The position numbers and the translations under genes were made by a program. A stretch of 64,000 nucleotides of DNA from Streptococcus infantarius subsp. infantarius ATCC BAA-102 (lineage in GTDB: Bacteria > Bacillota > Bacilli > Lactobacillales > Streptococcaceae): assembly GCF_000154985.1 (NCBI RefSeq), contig NZ_DS572694.1:310001-374000 (forward strand), written 5' to 3'. The notes under the pieces are model-generated. The model saw only the letters and a list, made by a program, of their open reading frames with translations. It had not been told where the DNA came from and made no database searches. This document shows positions 26,331 through 35,760 of the stretch, piece by piece. Numbering within the stretch: position 1 is the first letter of the stretch; each line of letters starts with the position of its first letter.

Positions 26331-27279
26331 CTATTTTCTATAATAATACGCTTCTGCAGGAAAATCAGTAAATTGTTGTCCTGCAACCAACCTTGGTTGG
26401 GAAGAATCCGAATGATCTTCTTTGGGATTTTTGACACCAGTAGGGTAAACTTCAATAGCAAATCCACCGGGGGCACCGTTAGCTGCACCACATGCTAAGG
26501 TAACTGTTCCATAAGAACTTTCTCGTGGCGAACTAATATTCATTCCTTCAAGCATTCCTTCATCACTAAATTGAAAAGTTTGCCCTCTACCATTTTCCCA
26601 TGTTCCAGCTAATGATGTATAATCTCCATTAAGTATCTGATTAACATCTAAATCATCAGAATTTGCTTGTTCAGATACTAATGGTTGCCAATCTAAAACA
26701 CTGAAATCAAACTCTTTTTTTCCTTTTACATCAAAGTAATCCGTTAATTCTACATCTTTACCAATCGGTACAGTAGCACTTTTTATAGTATCAATACCAC
26801 TATTATCTGCTCTCAATTGATACTGGGTATCTTCCATTTCTGTTCCTGTTGACGTCCACTTAGCTGTAATAATCGTTCCATCTGTATAGATATTTGCAGC
26901 TTCTCTATACCCGCCAGCTGTCGCGACATAACTTTGAGCCAGAAAATCCGCTACACCGTTATTATCATAATAAAGAGCAGCAAATTCAATTGTTCCCGTA
27001 GACTCCCAATAGCGACCAGAAAATAACTCATCTTGACCATTACCATCAATATCATAATAAGCATAATGCGTTGCTGGCGTATCACTTGTATCAGTTCTAA
27101 GTTTTTCTAAAACGATATCATAAATACTATTATCACTAGCTTCTTTTTTATCAGATGCCGAAGTAGATGAAGATGAGCTAGTATACCAATTTCCTGATAC
27201 TTTCTGATTACTATTTTTCTTTAGAACATGCACCTAAAACTAATAAAGTAATAACAATTAATAGAATTCTCTTTTTCAT
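26331..27279 (-). pseudogene. DUF6287-type lipoprotein A, frameshifted after the lipobox
   Basis: An ATG at 27279 with a good AAGGAAATTGTAA ribosome site encodes a lipoprotein signal peptide ending LVLGAC-SKEK, then hits TAG. The protein continues in the next frame (26331-27233). Removing one A from the A5 run (27214-27218) rejoins them as CSKENSNQKV. The body has a Ser-rich linker, a DIDGNGQDE calcium-loop-like motif, and a C-terminal domain (SLAGTWENGRGQTF to AYYYRK) that resembles DUF6287. It lies 18 nt after lipoprotein B and shares its C-terminal domain. Function unknown; a surface location is predicted. Confidence 0.82.
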
Positions 27280-27297
27280 TTACAATTTCCTTCCATG

Positions 27298-28477
27298 TTA
27301 TTGACGATAATAATAGTAATCATTAGATAAATGATAAACACCATTCTGTGTTGGTACAATTCGGGGTTTAGAAATATCAGACTTATCTCCCGATGGGTTT
27401 TCAAACCCAACTTTAAATAACGCCAATAAACCACCAGTGAAACCATTCCCCATTCCTATATAAGGAATGCCATCATTTTCATATCTAAAAGCACCTTGCA
27501 AACTTTCTTCACCTGTGTTCCCACTTACTGTACTAGTAACAGATCCATCAACTCGAATAACAAGAGTATCACCTTTTCCGTTACGCCATGTTCCGGCAAG
27601 CGATTCGTAGTTTTCATCCTTTATCTCTTCCAAATTAATATCATTGGCTGATTCTAGTTCGGCATCATAAGCTAATTGTGTTTTAAGAGCACCAGACCAA
27701 GCATAACATTTCTGACCATCAATATTAACTTCCCACCAAGTTGAGTTATTATCAACTGATTCTCCACTAACATAATCTAATACTTGAAGAATATCACCCT
27801 TTTGTTTTTTAGTAACAACATCAGCTGATAAGCTTGGTTTTAAACGTAAATTCAATACATCTACACTAACAACGTAGTTAGCTTTTTCAGGTTTAGCATG
27901 AAAATAAACTTGTAATGCTGATTTTACCTCTTCACCTGTTGTTAATACTTTATTACCATCATCATTAGTATAACCATAAAGCACTACCTTGGTTTCATCT
28001 TTTACAGAATTAACGTTGCCATTAACACGTTGAAGTTCTTGCTCAGGAATATCTATCGTGATTTTAACACTTGGAACAAGTTCTACTCGACTAGGTTCTT
28101 CTCCATTTACAGTCATATTACCTGATGTAACATAAGTTTGTACAGTATTAGAATCCTCATAATCTTCAATTGTGTACTGTCCTTTTAAAGGATTTCCAGC
28201 ATTGAATGCCATCAATTCTGCGCCAGCTCTACATAAAGTTGCAGTACCATCATTATTTAAGCTTATCCCACATGTCATCAAGGTTGAAGTATTTGATGCA
28301 ACATAATAATAACGATAATTTAAAAACCAATCAGAATAATCTTTTTTCTCTTTTGTTACATTCTTAGACTCGACAACTTCTCTTGTGCCATGGCTTGTTT
28401 TTACTTTACTACCATTTGATTGCTGATGACATCCAACTAAAATAAAACAACAAAATAAAAAGATTAATTTTTTTCAT
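27298..28477 (-). pseudogene. SH3b/DUF6287-type lipoprotein B, frameshifted at the start codon
   Basis: The reading frame ending at 27298 can be followed upstream to a typical lipoprotein signal (KKLIFLFCCFILVGC), but its start ATG (28475-28477) is one base out of frame: an A7 run (28468-28474) follows it where A6 would fit. The mature part has an N-terminal region, an SH3b domain (VDVLNLRLKPSLSADVV to CYAWSGAL), then the same C-terminal domain as lipoprotein A (SLAGTWRNGKGDTL to YYYYRQ). Without frame correction only an internal start such as the ATG near 28281 is open, giving no signal. Function unknown. Confidence 0.82.
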
Positions 28478-28522
28478 ATCAATATCTTTAATTTTTTATC
28501 TCCTCAATATACAAAGCATACA

Positions 28523-28546
28523 AAAAGGCGACTTGCATCGCCTTTT
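28523..28546 (-). terminator. Terminator after ppaC
   Basis: Stem AAAAGGCGA / TCGCCTTTT with a 6-nt loop and a T-run on the minus strand, just past the ppaC stop. Confidence 0.85.
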
Positions 28547-28568
28547 GTGTTATCATTATCGACATTAG

Positions 28569-29501
28569 TTAAACGTTGAAGCTTTCAGTCAATTGTGGGA
28601 CAACTTGTTTTTTACGTGAAACAGCGCCAGCAAGGAATGCGTGGTTGTTTTCAAGTTTGAAGTTGAAGGCAGCTTCAACTTTATCCATATTAGCACCAAG
28701 TGCCAAAATTTCTGAGTTTGAGTTAAGGATATCAGTAATCATAAGAACAAAGTCAGAGTATCCGTTAGCAGAGATAGCAGCAGTCATTGCAGCTTCGATT
28801 TCTGATTGACGTTCAAGAACTTCGTTGATGTCAACTGTGTTAACTTGTGCAACACGAACTTGGTTTCCGTTAAGTTCAAATGATTTTGCATCGATATCAA
28901 TCAATTCTTCAGCAGATTTTGTTGCCAAATTTGTACCAGCTTTAAGCAATGCCAAACCGTATTCTTCAAGGTTAACACCTGCGATTTCTGCCAAGTCAGC
29001 AGCAACAGCTGGGTCAGTTGCGTGAGTTGTTGGTGATTTAAGAAGAAGTGTATCTGAAATCAAACCAGACAAAAGCAAACCGGCCATTTCTTTAGGAATA
29101 GCAACACCATTTTCTTTGTAGAGACGGTAAACGATTGATGAAGCTGAACCAACTGGTTCTAAACGCATGTAAAGTGGGTTAGCAGTTTCAAAGTTAGAAA
29201 CACGGTGGTGGTCAATCACTTCAACAACTTCAACGTCACGAATATCTGAGATTGATTGTTGGAATTCATTGTGGTCTGTCAAAATAACTTGGTCAGCACC
29301 TTCAGCTTTTGCTGATTCAACAACGCGTGGTGCTTCTACACCAAAGTAGTTCAATGCAAAAGTTGTTTCTTCATTTGGAGTTCCAAGAGCAACAGCTTCA
29401 GCATCTACACCAAGTTCACGTTTCAAGTATGCGTATGCGATTGATGAACCAAGCGCATCAGAGTCTGGATTTTGGTGACCAAAAACTAAAATTTTAGACA
29501 T
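28569..29501 (-). CDS. ppaC: Manganese-dependent inorganic pyrophosphatase
   Basis: Family II pyrophosphatase (DHH/DHHA2) that hydrolyses PPi and pulls biosynthesis forward. The metal ligands His9, Asp13 and Asp15 ([11 protein letters not shown]), the DHHRV motif and the C-terminal SRKKQVVP are present. The frame extends to 29561, but the ATG at 29501 has a GAGG ribosome site and gives the exact family length (310 aa). Confidence 0.96.
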   Translation of the reverse strand: MSKILVFGHQNPDSDALGSSIAYAYLKRELGVDAEAVALGTPNEETTFALNYFGVEAPRVVESAKAEGADQVILTDHNEFQQSISDIRDVEVVEVIDHHRVSNFETANPLYMRLEPVGSASSIVYRLYKENGVAIPKEMAGLLLSGLISDTLLLKSPTTHATDPAVAADLAEIAGVNLEEYGLALLKAGTNLATKSAEELIDIDAKSFELNGNQVRVAQVNTVDINEVLERQSEIEAAMTAAISANGYSDFVLMITDILNSNSEILALGANMDKVEAAFNFKLENNHAFLAGAVSRKKQVVPQLTESFNV

Positions 29502-29595
29502 GTTTTTTACCTCATAATAATTATTTATTCTTATTTTAGCAAAATTTAAAGGAGATAGCAAAGCTAGCAGGCTCTTTTAAGCCATTATTCCAACA

Positions 29596-29643
29596 AAAAA
29601 GCACCTTTATCAACAGGCTCTAGTAGTTAATGATAAAAATGCT
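29596..29643 (-). terminator. Terminator after the 213-aa membrane protein gene
   Basis: Imperfect stem AAAGCA..TTTATCA / TGATAAA..TGCTTT with a long loop, followed by TTTTT on the minus strand. The large loop lowers confidence. Confidence 0.55.
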
Positions 29644-29650
29644 TTCATTT

Positions 29651-30292
29651 TTAGTCTATTTCTTTCGTTTCTTTTACAGAATCTTCCTGAGATTTTTCTG
29701 AAACTGTCGTAAAAGTTTCTGATGCTTTTTCAGAAATATGATCTTTTTTGTCTAACTTTTCCTGTTCTAAAGCAAGACGTAAAAGACGTTCTTCTTCCTC
29801 ACGATTTTCTTGATTGCGAATAGCTTCTTGGCGTTTGCGGTAAGCCATATATTTTCGGCTATTATCCACAATGTGCAAATTCTTAATGCCTTTAACTAGT
29901 AAGCGCCAGATAACGGAAATCAAGGATTCTAGTAAAAGTAATAATTCAATCACAACCACACCAAGTAAACTCCATGCCATAAAAAGTGTGACCAAAAGTT
30001 GTGAAAAAATCTTCTTTAGATTTCCTAAGTCGTTATTATGAATGGATAAAGTTTCCAAGAAAAGATTAAGAATGCCTTGTAAAAGCCCAGACTTAACAGA
30101 TTTATCACTGCTTATTTCCATTTCTCCTTGGCTCGGCATCACTAAGACAATATCACCATCTTGGATATAATCAACTCTATCCCCTAGTGCGATATCAAAA
30201 TCAAATAAGTCACGCGCTAATTTTTTAATCTTGCCCTCTTGCGTCAAATAAACGAAGTGATCGTCAAATTTTAAAACTTTGTAACTGTTCAT
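29651..30292 (-). CDS. Membrane protein of unknown function
   Basis: 213-aa protein I do not recognise. The N-terminal 75 residues are hydrophilic with a beta-rich look. Residues about 90-145 hold two hydrophobic segments (LLVTLFMAWSLLGVVVIELLLLLESL). The rest is highly charged and likely coiled-coil (RQEAIRNQENREEEERLLRLALEQEK), ending Lys/Glu-rich. The ATG at 30292 has AAGGTGG upstream; the GTG at 30301 does not. A TTGACA -35 lies upstream. It is between pflA and ppaC without overlap to either. Confidence 0.7.
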   Translation of the reverse strand: MNSYKVLKFDDHFVYLTQEGKIKKLARDLFDFDIALGDRVDYIQDGDIVLVMPSQGEMEISSDKSVKSGLLQGILNLFLETLSIHNNDLGNLKKIFSQLLVTLFMAWSLLGVVVIELLLLLESLISVIWRLLVKGIKNLHIVDNSRKYMAYRKRQEAIRNQENREEEERLLRLALEQEKLDKKDHISEKASETFTTVSEKSQEDSVKETKEID

Positions 30293-30352
30293 AGTGTCCA
30301 CCTTGTGATAGAGCTTATCAAAGATTCATCTCAATGTCAATAGTCAACCTGT

Positions 30353-31141
30353 CTAGTGATGAATGCGTTTCATGTAGTCTGTGTAAGACTCTGTATGCAT
30401 AAGGTTTTTAGCATTTTGGACACGTTCTCTAGTTGGTGGTTTAACCCCTTCAAGGGTGTAAGGAATTCCCAATTCACGCCACTTGAATTCACCCAAGGTA
30501 TGATAAGGCAAAATTTCAAATTTATCCACGTTTTTTAACGTTTCAACAAATTTCCCTAGCTCAATTAAGTCTTCATCAAAATCGGTCAATCCTGGAACCA
30601 AGACATGACGAATCCAGACTGGAACACCCTTATCAGACAAATAACGAGCAAAAGCTAGAATATTAGTATTGGGTTGACGTGTTACAACAATGTGTTGTTT
30701 AGGATTAATTTCTTTTAAATCTAAAAGAACTAAATCCGTCACAGCTAGTAACTTATCCACAATTTTGTGATATTCAGGCGTATCTCGGAACGTAAAACCA
30801 CACGTATCAAGCGTGCAATGAATTCCTAATTCTTTAGCCTTGGTAAAAAGGGCTGTTACAAACTCAATTTGCAACATGGCTTCACCACCTGAAACGGTAA
30901 TCCCACCATTTTCACCCCAGAAATGTCGATAACGCAAGGCTTCTGCTAAAACATCATCAACAGTGCGTTCACGAGAATTATTTGTCTCTAATGCCCAAGT
31001 ATCTGGATTGTGACAATATTGGCAACGCATCTTGCAGCCTTGCATAAAAATGACGAAGCGAACACCAGGACCATCCACAGAACCAAAACTTTCTGTTGAA
31101 TGAATCATTCCTGTCACTTTTCCGTAATCTATTTCAGTCAT
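30353..31141 (-). CDS. pflA: Pyruvate formate-lyase activating enzyme
   Basis: Radical SAM enzyme that installs the glycyl radical on pyruvate formate-lyase for anaerobic mixed-acid fermentation. The Fe-S cysteines are Cys36, Cys40 and Cys43 (CKMRCQYC), and SAM-binding GGITVSGGEAM follows. 262 aa is standard. The ribosome site is AAAGGA, 11 nt before the ATG. PFL itself is not in the window. A cre-like site overlaps the early transcribed region. Confidence 0.96.
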   Translation of the reverse strand: MTEIDYGKVTGMIHSTESFGSVDGPGVRFVIFMQGCKMRCQYCHNPDTWALETNNSRERTVDDVLAEALRYRHFWGENGGITVSGGEAMLQIEFVTALFTKAKELGIHCTLDTCGFTFRDTPEYHKIVDKLLAVTDLVLLDLKEINPKQHIVVTRQPNTNILAFARYLSDKGVPVWIRHVLVPGLTDFDEDLIELGKFVETLKNVDKFEILPYHTLGEFKWRELGIPYTLEGVKPPTRERVQNAKNLMHTESYTDYMKRIHH

Positions 31142-31154
31142 TTTCTAACATCCT

Positions 31155-31183
31155 TTGTAACCGTTTTTCTAATTTTCATTATA
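31155..31183 (-). promoter_or_regulatory. pflA promoter and cre-like site
   Basis: Extended -10 TGA-TATAAT on the minus strand (hexamer 31178-31183). TTGTAACCGTTTTTC (31155-31169) matches the CcpA cre consensus WTGNAANCGNWNNCW at 13 of 15 and lies just downstream of the -10. Catabolite control of pfl genes is known in streptococci; here it is an inference. Confidence 0.45.
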
Positions 31184-31286
31184 TCATTTTCCAGAGAAAG
31201 GATGGTGATAAAAAAGCCAGTAAAACAGCTCTTATATATCAGTTTTTAAGTCAATCAAGGCTTTTAGCCATCACGTCAACCCACTA

Positions 31287-31313
31287 AAAAAGACTAAGCT
31301 TTTAGCTTAATCT
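31287..31313 (-). terminator. Terminator at the end of the CNNM/CorC gene
   Basis: Stem AAAGACTAAGC / GCTTAATCTT with T6 on the minus strand, overlapping the last codons of the gene at 31307. Confidence 0.7.
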
Positions 31314-32638
31314 TCCTCAGGGGTCTGTTCTATATCAGAAATCACAACTTTCAATTTCGTCACACGACCATCTTTTACTTTATCATTTGTTAAAACAAGG
31401 TGTTTTTCTTTTGAATCAACTTCAAAGCTTTCACGACTATCCTGACTTGGAATGCTACCAACCCCTGTCAAATAGAATCCAGCAATAGTATCGACATCAT
31501 CACTATCTAAATCAAGGTCAAAGTAATCATTGAAATCATTCAAAGTCATTGTACCAAGGACAATATAAGTATCTTCACCAATTTCACGAACATATTGTTC
31601 TGCTTTATCGGTTTCGTCATCAATTTCACCGACAATTTCTTCAAGCAAATCTTCAAGGGTTACAATTCCTGCAACACCACCGTATTCATCAAGCAAGATT
31701 GCCATTTGATTTTGAGTGTTTCGCAATTGACGCAACAAATCATCAACAAAAATCGTTTCAGGAACAAACAAAGGTTCTTGCAAGATTTTACGCAAAACAA
31801 TATTATCAAAACCTTCGTTGAAACCAGCAGCTAACAAACGTTTAGTGTGAAGGACACCAATAATCTTATCCTTGTCATCATCATAGACGGGAATACGTGA
31901 AAAGTGTCTTTTCAGAATTTCTTGAATGTTTTCTTGCGTGTCATCATTGATGTTAATCATGAAAGCATCTGTACGTGGTACCATGACTTCACGCGCCATC
32001 AATTCATCAAGTGAGAAGACACCTTGAAGCATTTCAATCTCCTCTGTATCCAAAGTCTCTTCGCTATTTGTCAGCATATATTCAATTTCATCACGTGTCA
32101 TTTTTTCATCGGCATCGTCAAATGTCATTGGTGTGATGCGTGACAAAAGATTAGTTGAAGCTGATAATAACCAGACAAATGGGCTAACCAATTTCCCAAT
32201 AAGGATAATGACTGGAGCTGAAATAACCGCCAAGTTTTCCTTAAGGTTCATGGCAATACGTTTTGGATAAAGTTCTCCAAGAACGATTGAAATATAAGTC
32301 AAAAAGACAAGTGAAATCACGCTACCAGCTGTTTTTGCCCAGACATAATTTCCAAACCAAGAGGAAATCACACCACCAAGTGAAGCAGACAAACTAGCCC
32401 CTTGTAAAAGTCCGATAAAAGTAATCCCAACTTGAATCGTTGATAAAAAGTTATTTGGTTTTTCTAGGACAGACAAAAGACGGATATATTTTTTATTTCC
32501 TTCTTCTGCTTTTTGTTCAACACGTGAACGATTTAAAGACACTAAAGCCATCTCAGAAGCTGAGAAAAAGGCATTTAATAAGGTCAAAATTAACAATAAA
32601 ACAAATTGCAATACTAAATTCTGACTCGGGTCTTCCAT
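31307..32638 (-). CDS. CNNM/CorC (HlyC) family membrane protein with CBS pair
   Basis: 443-aa protein with a DUF21/CNNM membrane domain (about 10-200, four helices), a CBS pair (about 210-335, including VMVPRTDAF) and a C-terminal CorC_HlyC domain. The family is linked to Mg2+/Co2+ export in some bacteria and is often misnamed hemolysin; no haemolytic role is implied. A GAGGAG site supports the start. Monocistronic. Confidence 0.9.
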   Translation of the reverse strand: MEDPSQNLVLQFVLLLILTLLNAFFSASEMALVSLNRSRVEQKAEEGNKKYIRLLSVLEKPNNFLSTIQVGITFIGLLQGASLSASLGGVISSWFGNYVWAKTAGSVISLVFLTYISIVLGELYPKRIAMNLKENLAVISAPVIILIGKLVSPFVWLLSASTNLLSRITPMTFDDADEKMTRDEIEYMLTNSEETLDTEEIEMLQGVFSLDELMAREVMVPRTDAFMININDDTQENIQEILKRHFSRIPVYDDDKDKIIGVLHTKRLLAAGFNEGFDNIVLRKILQEPLFVPETIFVDDLLRQLRNTQNQMAILLDEYGGVAGIVTLEDLLEEIVGEIDDETDKAEQYVREIGEDTYIVLGTMTLNDFNDYFDLDLDSDDVDTIAGFYLTGVGSIPSQDSRESFEVDSKEKHLVLTNDKVKDGRVTKLKVVISDIEQTPEED

Positions 32639-32779
32639 ATAAATCTTACTCCTCTTCTATCTCAAATAGGTTTCAATCACCTATATTCTATTCTTAATAC
32701 AGTGACTACATTATAGCATATTTTCGAATTAAAGTGCCAAACAAATACTGCAAGCATCGACTATCTTTCTTCTACATAA

Positions 32780-32812
32780 AAGACCCAGTTACATAAACTG
32801 AGTCCTTTTCAT
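32780..32812 (-). terminator. Terminator after lacS
   Basis: Stem AAAAGGACTCAGTT / AACTGGGTCTTTT with a short loop, just after the lacS stop. No lacZ or other sugar gene follows. Confidence 0.8.
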
Positions 32813-32818
32813 ATTTCC

Positions 32819-34741
32819 TTAGTTCAAGGTCAACACATCATCACCAGCTTGTACGTTTGTACCAGCAGGAGCTTTCATCACAAAGTCATTAAAGACATGT
32901 GAATTTGTGACAGTGACAATAACCGTATCATCAAGTCCAGCTTTTTTGATTGCTGGATCCCAGAATTCAATCAATTTATCACCTTTTTTAACATGCTCTC
33001 CTTCAACCACATAAGAAACAAATCCTGTTCCTTTTAGTTTCACGGTTCCAATACCAATGTGAATCAACAAGACAATACCATCTTCAGAAACCAAACCAAC
33101 AGCGTGGCGAGTGGTAAAGACTTGACGAACCATTGCATCAAACGGCGCATAAACACAACCATCGCTTGGTTTAATGGCAAATCCTTTACCAAGTCCTTCT
33201 TTTGCAAAGATTGGGTCATCTACATCTGACAAGGCAATCAGTTGACCTGAAATTGGAGCTGAGATGTTCAGACCACCATCTGTTTCGACCTCATCTTCGA
33301 TGTATTCGTGTCCCCAAGTACGTTCAAGTTCTTCAACAATTTCAGCGTGTTTTTCTTCAGTTAATTTAACACGGAAGAAGAAAACCAAACTACTTAAAAT
33401 AATCAAAGCAAATGGTAAAGCAAAGACATGAAGTTTGAAAGAAATGATTCCTGCTTTTGTAATGGAATCAGCTGTCGCACCTGTTGTCATCCCAGCAGCA
33501 ACCGCTGCTGCACCAATGACAAGATTTGAAATAGCACCACCAAATTTATCCAACAAAGGACGAACTGACAAGGTCAAAGCTTCATCACGGTGACCAAGTT
33601 TCCATTGACCATATTCCACACAGTCTGTGATAATCATCAAGACCACAAGGAAAACAAGAGGTTGGGGAATAAAGAATAATTCAGCAGCAAGTAAAACAAG
33701 AGCTAGTGATGTTCCAGCTACTGAAAAGAGACCAATACCGCAAAGCATTACAGCGATACAAGCAAAGAACAAATTACGACGATTCAATTTTCCAGCTAAT
33801 TGTGGGAAAAGAGAAACTGAAAGCAAACCGACAACTGTATTAATCGTACCTAAGATTGAAAATTGAGCTGCGTGTCCCATGATGTAAGTGAAGTAATACA
33901 ATTCAGAAGCATTTAAGATGCTAATACCAGTTGTATACAAGACATATGACAAAGCAATCGCCATTAATTGGTCGTTTTTAGTTAAAACTTTAAGAACATC
34001 TTTGAAGCCTGTTTTTTCAGTATTTTTACGAAGGTCGGACTCAATTTCATGTGTACCAAAGGCTACAGCCAAAACAGTTAACACACCCAACAAAGCCACA
34101 ATAAAGGCAAACCAGAACCAACCACGATTATCACCAGCACCGCCATTACGATGAAGTGAGAAGAAAAGAACGATTGGCATAATCACAACACTAACAATAT
34201 TAGCACCAATAGTTGAACCAATACGAGCAAAAGTTGCTGTTTTTTCACGTTCTTCAGAGCTAAATGATAGTGCTGGAACCATTGACCAAAAACCAATATC
34301 TTTAAAAGAATAAAAAATATCCATCGTGATATAGATGAAAGCAAAGATAATCAAGTAAAGCACTGGATTTGTCTTGTTAAGTCCACCCATATCAGTAAAT
34401 AAAATCAATAAAGCAAGTGAGCTGATTGTACCACCAGCTACTACCCATGGTTTGAATTTTCCCCAGCGTGTCTTTGTATTGTCAATCATATTTCCAATAA
34501 AAGTGTCAATAATCAATTCAACAATACGCAAACCTGCGATAATCTGAGTGATATACAAAACCATGCGATTATTTTGTGCTGCATCACCAGTATTAAATAA
34601 GTGTGAGGTAATAAAAGTGATGAAGTATGTTGACAAGGTCGCATAAAAAATATCGTGACCAAATGCCCCAAAAGCATATGAAATGCGTGAAGTAGCTACA
34701 GATTTTTTCAAATCTTTGCTTGCATGAGTCATTTGATTCAT
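32819..34741 (-). CDS. lacS: LacS-type galactoside symporter with C-terminal EIIA domain
   Basis: 640-aa GPH-family sugar:cation symporter with about 12 helices (residues 15-460) fused to a PTS EIIA(Glc)-like domain (about 475-640). The phosphorylatable His561 lies in [12 protein letters not shown], matching His552 of S. thermophilus LacS, where HPr(His-P) modulates transport. Sequence resemblance to LacS is strong throughout ([22 protein letters not shown]). Unlike S. thermophilus, no lacZ or gal genes adjoin, so the physiological sugar may be lactose, galactose, melibiose or raffinose. AAGGAGAG precedes the ATG, and a cre site sits in the promoter. Confidence 0.9.
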   Translation of the reverse strand: MNQMTHASKDLKKSVATSRISYAFGAFGHDIFYATLSTYFITFITSHLFNTGDAAQNNRMVLYITQIIAGLRIVELIIDTFIGNMIDNTKTRWGKFKPWVVAGGTISSLALLILFTDMGGLNKTNPVLYLIIFAFIYITMDIFYSFKDIGFWSMVPALSFSSEEREKTATFARIGSTIGANIVSVVIMPIVLFFSLHRNGGAGDNRGWFWFAFIVALLGVLTVLAVAFGTHEIESDLRKNTEKTGFKDVLKVLTKNDQLMAIALSYVLYTTGISILNASELYYFTYIMGHAAQFSILGTINTVVGLLSVSLFPQLAGKLNRRNLFFACIAVMLCGIGLFSVAGTSLALVLLAAELFFIPQPLVFLVVLMIITDCVEYGQWKLGHRDEALTLSVRPLLDKFGGAISNLVIGAAAVAAGMTTGATADSITKAGIISFKLHVFALPFALIILSSLVFFFRVKLTEEKHAEIVEELERTWGHEYIEDEVETDGGLNISAPISGQLIALSDVDDPIFAKEGLGKGFAIKPSDGCVYAPFDAMVRQVFTTRHAVGLVSEDGIVLLIHIGIGTVKLKGTGFVSYVVEGEHVKKGDKLIEFWDPAIKKAGLDDTVIVTVTNSHVFNDFVMKAPAGTNVQAGDDVLTLN

Positions 34742-34786
34742 AGAACTCTCCTTCTTCTAACAACTTTGTTTTTTGATTACATGTTT

Positions 34787-34815
34787 ATAGTAAGCGCTTT
34801 CCTAAATAAAGTCAA
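34787..34815 (-). promoter_or_regulatory. lacS promoter with cre operator
   Basis: Minus-strand -35 TTGACT (34810-34815), 17-nt spacer, -10 TACTAT (34787-34792). Within it AGGAAAGCGCTTACT (34789-34803) matches the cre consensus WTGNAANCGNWNNCW at 14 of 15. CcpA binding would block the promoter during growth on glucose. Confidence 0.7.
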
Positions 34816-34882
34816 CAAGTTTTAGTAAAGTTTTACTAATTTTTAGTTTTATTTATCAAACTATTCCAGAAAAAAATATCTA

Positions 34883-34905
34883 AATTTTCTGAAAAATGAT
34901 ATAAT
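34883..34905 (+). promoter_or_regulatory. CodY box in the promoter of the ABC ATPase gene
   Basis: AATTTTCTGAAAAAT (34883-34897) matches the CodY consensus at 14 of 15. It directly abuts an extended -10, TGA-TATAAT (hexamer 34900-34905), so bound CodY would exclude polymerase. No convincing -35 is seen. Confidence 0.65.
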
Positions 34906-34935
34906 AACTATCAAATACTTGACGGAGGTTCTCCT

Positions 34936-35721
34936 ATGATTCAACTTTCTTTAACCAATGTTAGTCTAGAACGACAGAATAAAAAACTCTTAAATAATGT
35001 CACTTGGCAAGTCAACAAGGGCGAACACTGGGCAATTCTTGGGCTTAACGGTTCTGGCAAAACATCCCTTCTAAAACTCATCACCGCTGAATATTGGACT
35101 AGTCAGGGTAGCGTGGAAGTTCTCGGAAATCAATTTGGCGGCACAGATATCAGCAATATGCGTACCAAAATTGGTATCGTTGGCTCTTTCATCGCCGAAC
35201 GATTATCCCCACACATGCTAGCTGAAAAAATCGTCCTAACCGGAAAATACAAATCAAGTATCCTTTATACTGAATACGGTGAAAAAGAACTTGAAGAAGC
35301 TAGACAAATGCTCATCTCAATTGGCGGTGAACATCTTCTTGGTCGTATTTATGCCAGTCTTTCACAAGGTGAAAAGCAACTACTTCTTATCGCAAGGAGC
35401 TTAATGGAAAGTCCAGAAATCTTAATTCTCGATGAAGCAACTAGTGGACTTGACCTTTTTGCACGTGAAAAATTGCTTCGACAAATTGAACAAATCACCA
35501 ATCTTCCAAAAGCTCCAACAATTCTCTACGTCACACACCATGCAGAAGAAATTACTCGCTCATTTACCCATGTCCTTCTTCTCAAAAAAGGGAATATCAT
35601 TGCCCAAGGTCCAAAAGAGCAAGTCTTAACAGAAGATATTTTATCTAACTTTTATGATCAAACCGTATCAATTGTCCCTCTTGGAGATGACCGCATTTAC
35701 ATCAAACCTGAATTTAAATAA
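34936..35721 (+). CDS. ABC ATPase, ModF/YlmA-like, without a permease
   Basis: 261-aa stand-alone ATPase with Walker A GLNGSGKTS (36-44), a variant signature LSQGEKQ, Walker B ILILDEATSGLD and a switch His (YVTHHAEE). It resembles the COG1119 ModF/YlmA group, whose members lack a cognate permease in the operon; function is unclear. A GACGGAGG ribosome site precedes the ATG. The promoter carries a CodY box, so expression is likely tied to amino acid status. Confidence 0.83.
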   Translation: MIQLSLTNVSLERQNKKLLNNVTWQVNKGEHWAILGLNGSGKTSLLKLITAEYWTSQGSVEVLGNQFGGTDISNMRTKIGIVGSFIAERLSPHMLAEKIVLTGKYKSSILYTEYGEKELEEARQMLISIGGEHLLGRIYASLSQGEKQLLLIARSLMESPEILILDEATSGLDLFAREKLLRQIEQITNLPKAPTILYVTHHAEEITRSFTHVLLLKKGNIIAQGPKEQVLTEDILSNFYDQTVSIVPLGDDRIYIKPEFK

Positions 35722-35723
35722 CG

Positions 35724-35756
35724 AAAAACCTCTATGACCTTAATCATAGAGGTTTT
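35724..35756. terminator. Bidirectional terminator between ABC ATPase and mnmM
   Basis: Perfect stem AAAACCTCTATGA / TCATAGAGGTTTT with a 6-nt loop between converging genes. Confidence 0.9.
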
Positions 35757-35760
35757 ATTA

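Noticed and set aside
31307-32638. Hemolysin call for the CNNM/CorC protein
   Set aside because: The domains (DUF21, CBS pair, CorC_HlyC) indicate an ion transport or regulation family; the hemolysin name is historical.
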